A DNA stretch of 64,000 bases from assembly GCF_000271665.2 (NCBI RefSeq), contig NZ_CP010978.1, forward strand, positions 2,572,501-2,636,500, read 5' to 3'. Under the pieces are notes generated by a model. The model was not told where the DNA came from. It saw only the letters and a program-made list of their open reading frames with translations, and did no database searches. Position numbers and translations under genes: made by a program. Shown here piece after piece: positions 63,354 through 64,000 of this stretch. Origin of the DNA: Pelosinus fermentans JBW45 (lineage in GTDB: Bacteria; Bacillota; Negativicutes; DSM-13327). How positions within the stretch are numbered: position 1 is the first letter of the stretch; the number at the start of each line of letters is the position of its first letter.

Positions 63354-64000
63354 TAAATTCCCCCTAATAGTCTTTTCAATGTATCGATTAAAATACGATT
63401 TTGTTCCTTATGTTTTACAGCTACCCGGATGTATTCTGAAGATAATCCTGGGTAATTACTGCAATCACGAATTAAAATATTATGCTTTTCCATAACGTTC
63501 CGTAATTGCTTTGCTGTCATAGCTGTCTCTTTAATATTGATTAAAATGAAATTTACAGATGGTAAGTATGGTTTTAAATTTTTTATTGTTAATAATTTAT
63601 TATATAACTCTAGTTTTGCTTCAGCAACATAGTCTTGGCTTAGTTGCTGATAATCATTATCGGATAATGCAATAACACCAGCATTTTGTGCCAAAGTATT
63701 AACATTCCAAGGATCTTTTCCTGCGTGTAACATCATGGTAATTCTAGGGCTGGCTAGACTAAAACCAAGTCGTAGCCCTGGTATGGCGTAAAACTTGGTA
63801 AGTGAATGCAAAATGATAAGGTTTTCATATTGCGTTAATAAATGACGACAAGTGTAAGTATCTGCATTGGGTAAAAAGTCGATAAATGACTCATCAATGA
63901 CTACATAGGTATTCTGTATTTTAGCGACTTCTAATAGCTTTTCTAGCTGTTTATTTGTCAATAAGGTACCAGTTGGATTATTAGGATTGCAGATAAATAT
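63353..64000 (-). CDS. cobD: Threonine-phosphate decarboxylase-like PLP enzyme (partial)
   Basis: The frame is open to the window edge and the N-terminal part is missing. Visible are CNPNNPTGTL at the edge, VVIDESFIDFLP, HSLTKFYAIPGLRLGF with the PLP lysine, and a fold-type I C-terminus ending IRVAVKHKEQNRILIDTLKRL. This is the HisC/CobD aminotransferase family. Coupling to a CobC-like phosphatase favours CobD, which makes aminopropanol phosphate for cobalamin. An internal ATG at 63961 is not the true start. Confidence 0.85.
   Translation of the reverse strand: MFICNPNNPTGTLLTNKQLEKLLEVAKIQNTYVVIDESFIDFLPNADTYTCRHLLTQYENLIILHSLTKFYAIPGLRLGFSLASPRITMMLHAGKDPWNVNTLAQNAGVIALSDNDYQQLSQDYVAEAKLELYNKLLTIKNLKPYLPSVNFILINIKETAMTAKQLRNVMEKHNILIRDCSNYPGLSSEYIRVAVKHKEQNRILIDTLKRLLGGI

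Overview
The window looks like the chromosome of an AT-rich, endospore-forming Firmicute. The best guess is a Sporomusaceae-type Negativicute (Pelosinus-like). This rests on gene content and order, not on a database match: spore genes (spoVS, ylmC/ymxH, tepA, ylzJ, a spoVK fragment), a Gram-positive type PolC, RNase J and RNase Y, a LexA/YneA SOS pair with CGAAC-type boxes, and an L-box (lysine riboswitch) dap operon. I saw no rRNA, tRNA or CRISPR array. Region 1 (1-3290) is a decayed accessory stretch. It holds small phage-like pieces (a LysM protein, a Cys-rich peptide, fragments resembling a helicase loader), a striking His/Cys-rich protein, two tiny Gly/Ile-rich membrane peptides on the minus strand, and a short tandem repeat. 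It runs straight into a spoVK gene that keeps only its C-terminal half. Region 2 (3291-12310) is mostly plus-strand. It has the spoVK remnant with an overlapping operon (GTPase, UbiA-like membrane protein, small membrane protein, TPR membrane protein), a cyclic-di-GMP-I riboswitch with terminator, a PRC-barrel protein, a VanW-family protein, HflX with an N-terminal JAMM domain, and a YnbB-type PLP enzyme. Region 3 (12312-15850) has lexA and yneA sharing a regulatory region, a zinc-ribbon-like small protein, an AbrB/PIN toxin-antitoxin pair, and a lone tyrosine recombinase behind a 15-bp perfect inverted repeat. Region 4 (15877-64000) is almost entirely minus-strand housekeeping DNA. In transcription order it reads: cobD-like (cut by the window edge), a histidine phosphatase, polC, then rimP-nusA-ylxR-ylxQ-infB-rbfA-nrnA-truB-ribF, rpsO-pnp, ylxY, GH18 and amidase cell-wall enzymes, an M16 protease with dut, ylmC, the lysine-controlled dapB-asd-dapG-dapA operon, rnj, tepA-ylzJ, rodZ, ygiQ, a solute-binding protein, rimO, cinA, a DEAD-box helicase, recA-recX, rny, ymdB, spoVS, pepA, a PHP phosphoesterase and a P-loop/Asp23 protein. 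The main themes are translation and RNA decay, SOS and recombination, lysine/diaminopimelate supply for wall and spore, and sporulation. The points most worth checking are: spoVK cut beside prophage debris (a possible skin-like element), PolC without its exonuclease insert, a complete JAMM motif fused to HflX, an apparent ATT start for RNase Y, a PerR/Fur-like palindrome over the lexA promoter, and several genes too small for ordinary gene calling.
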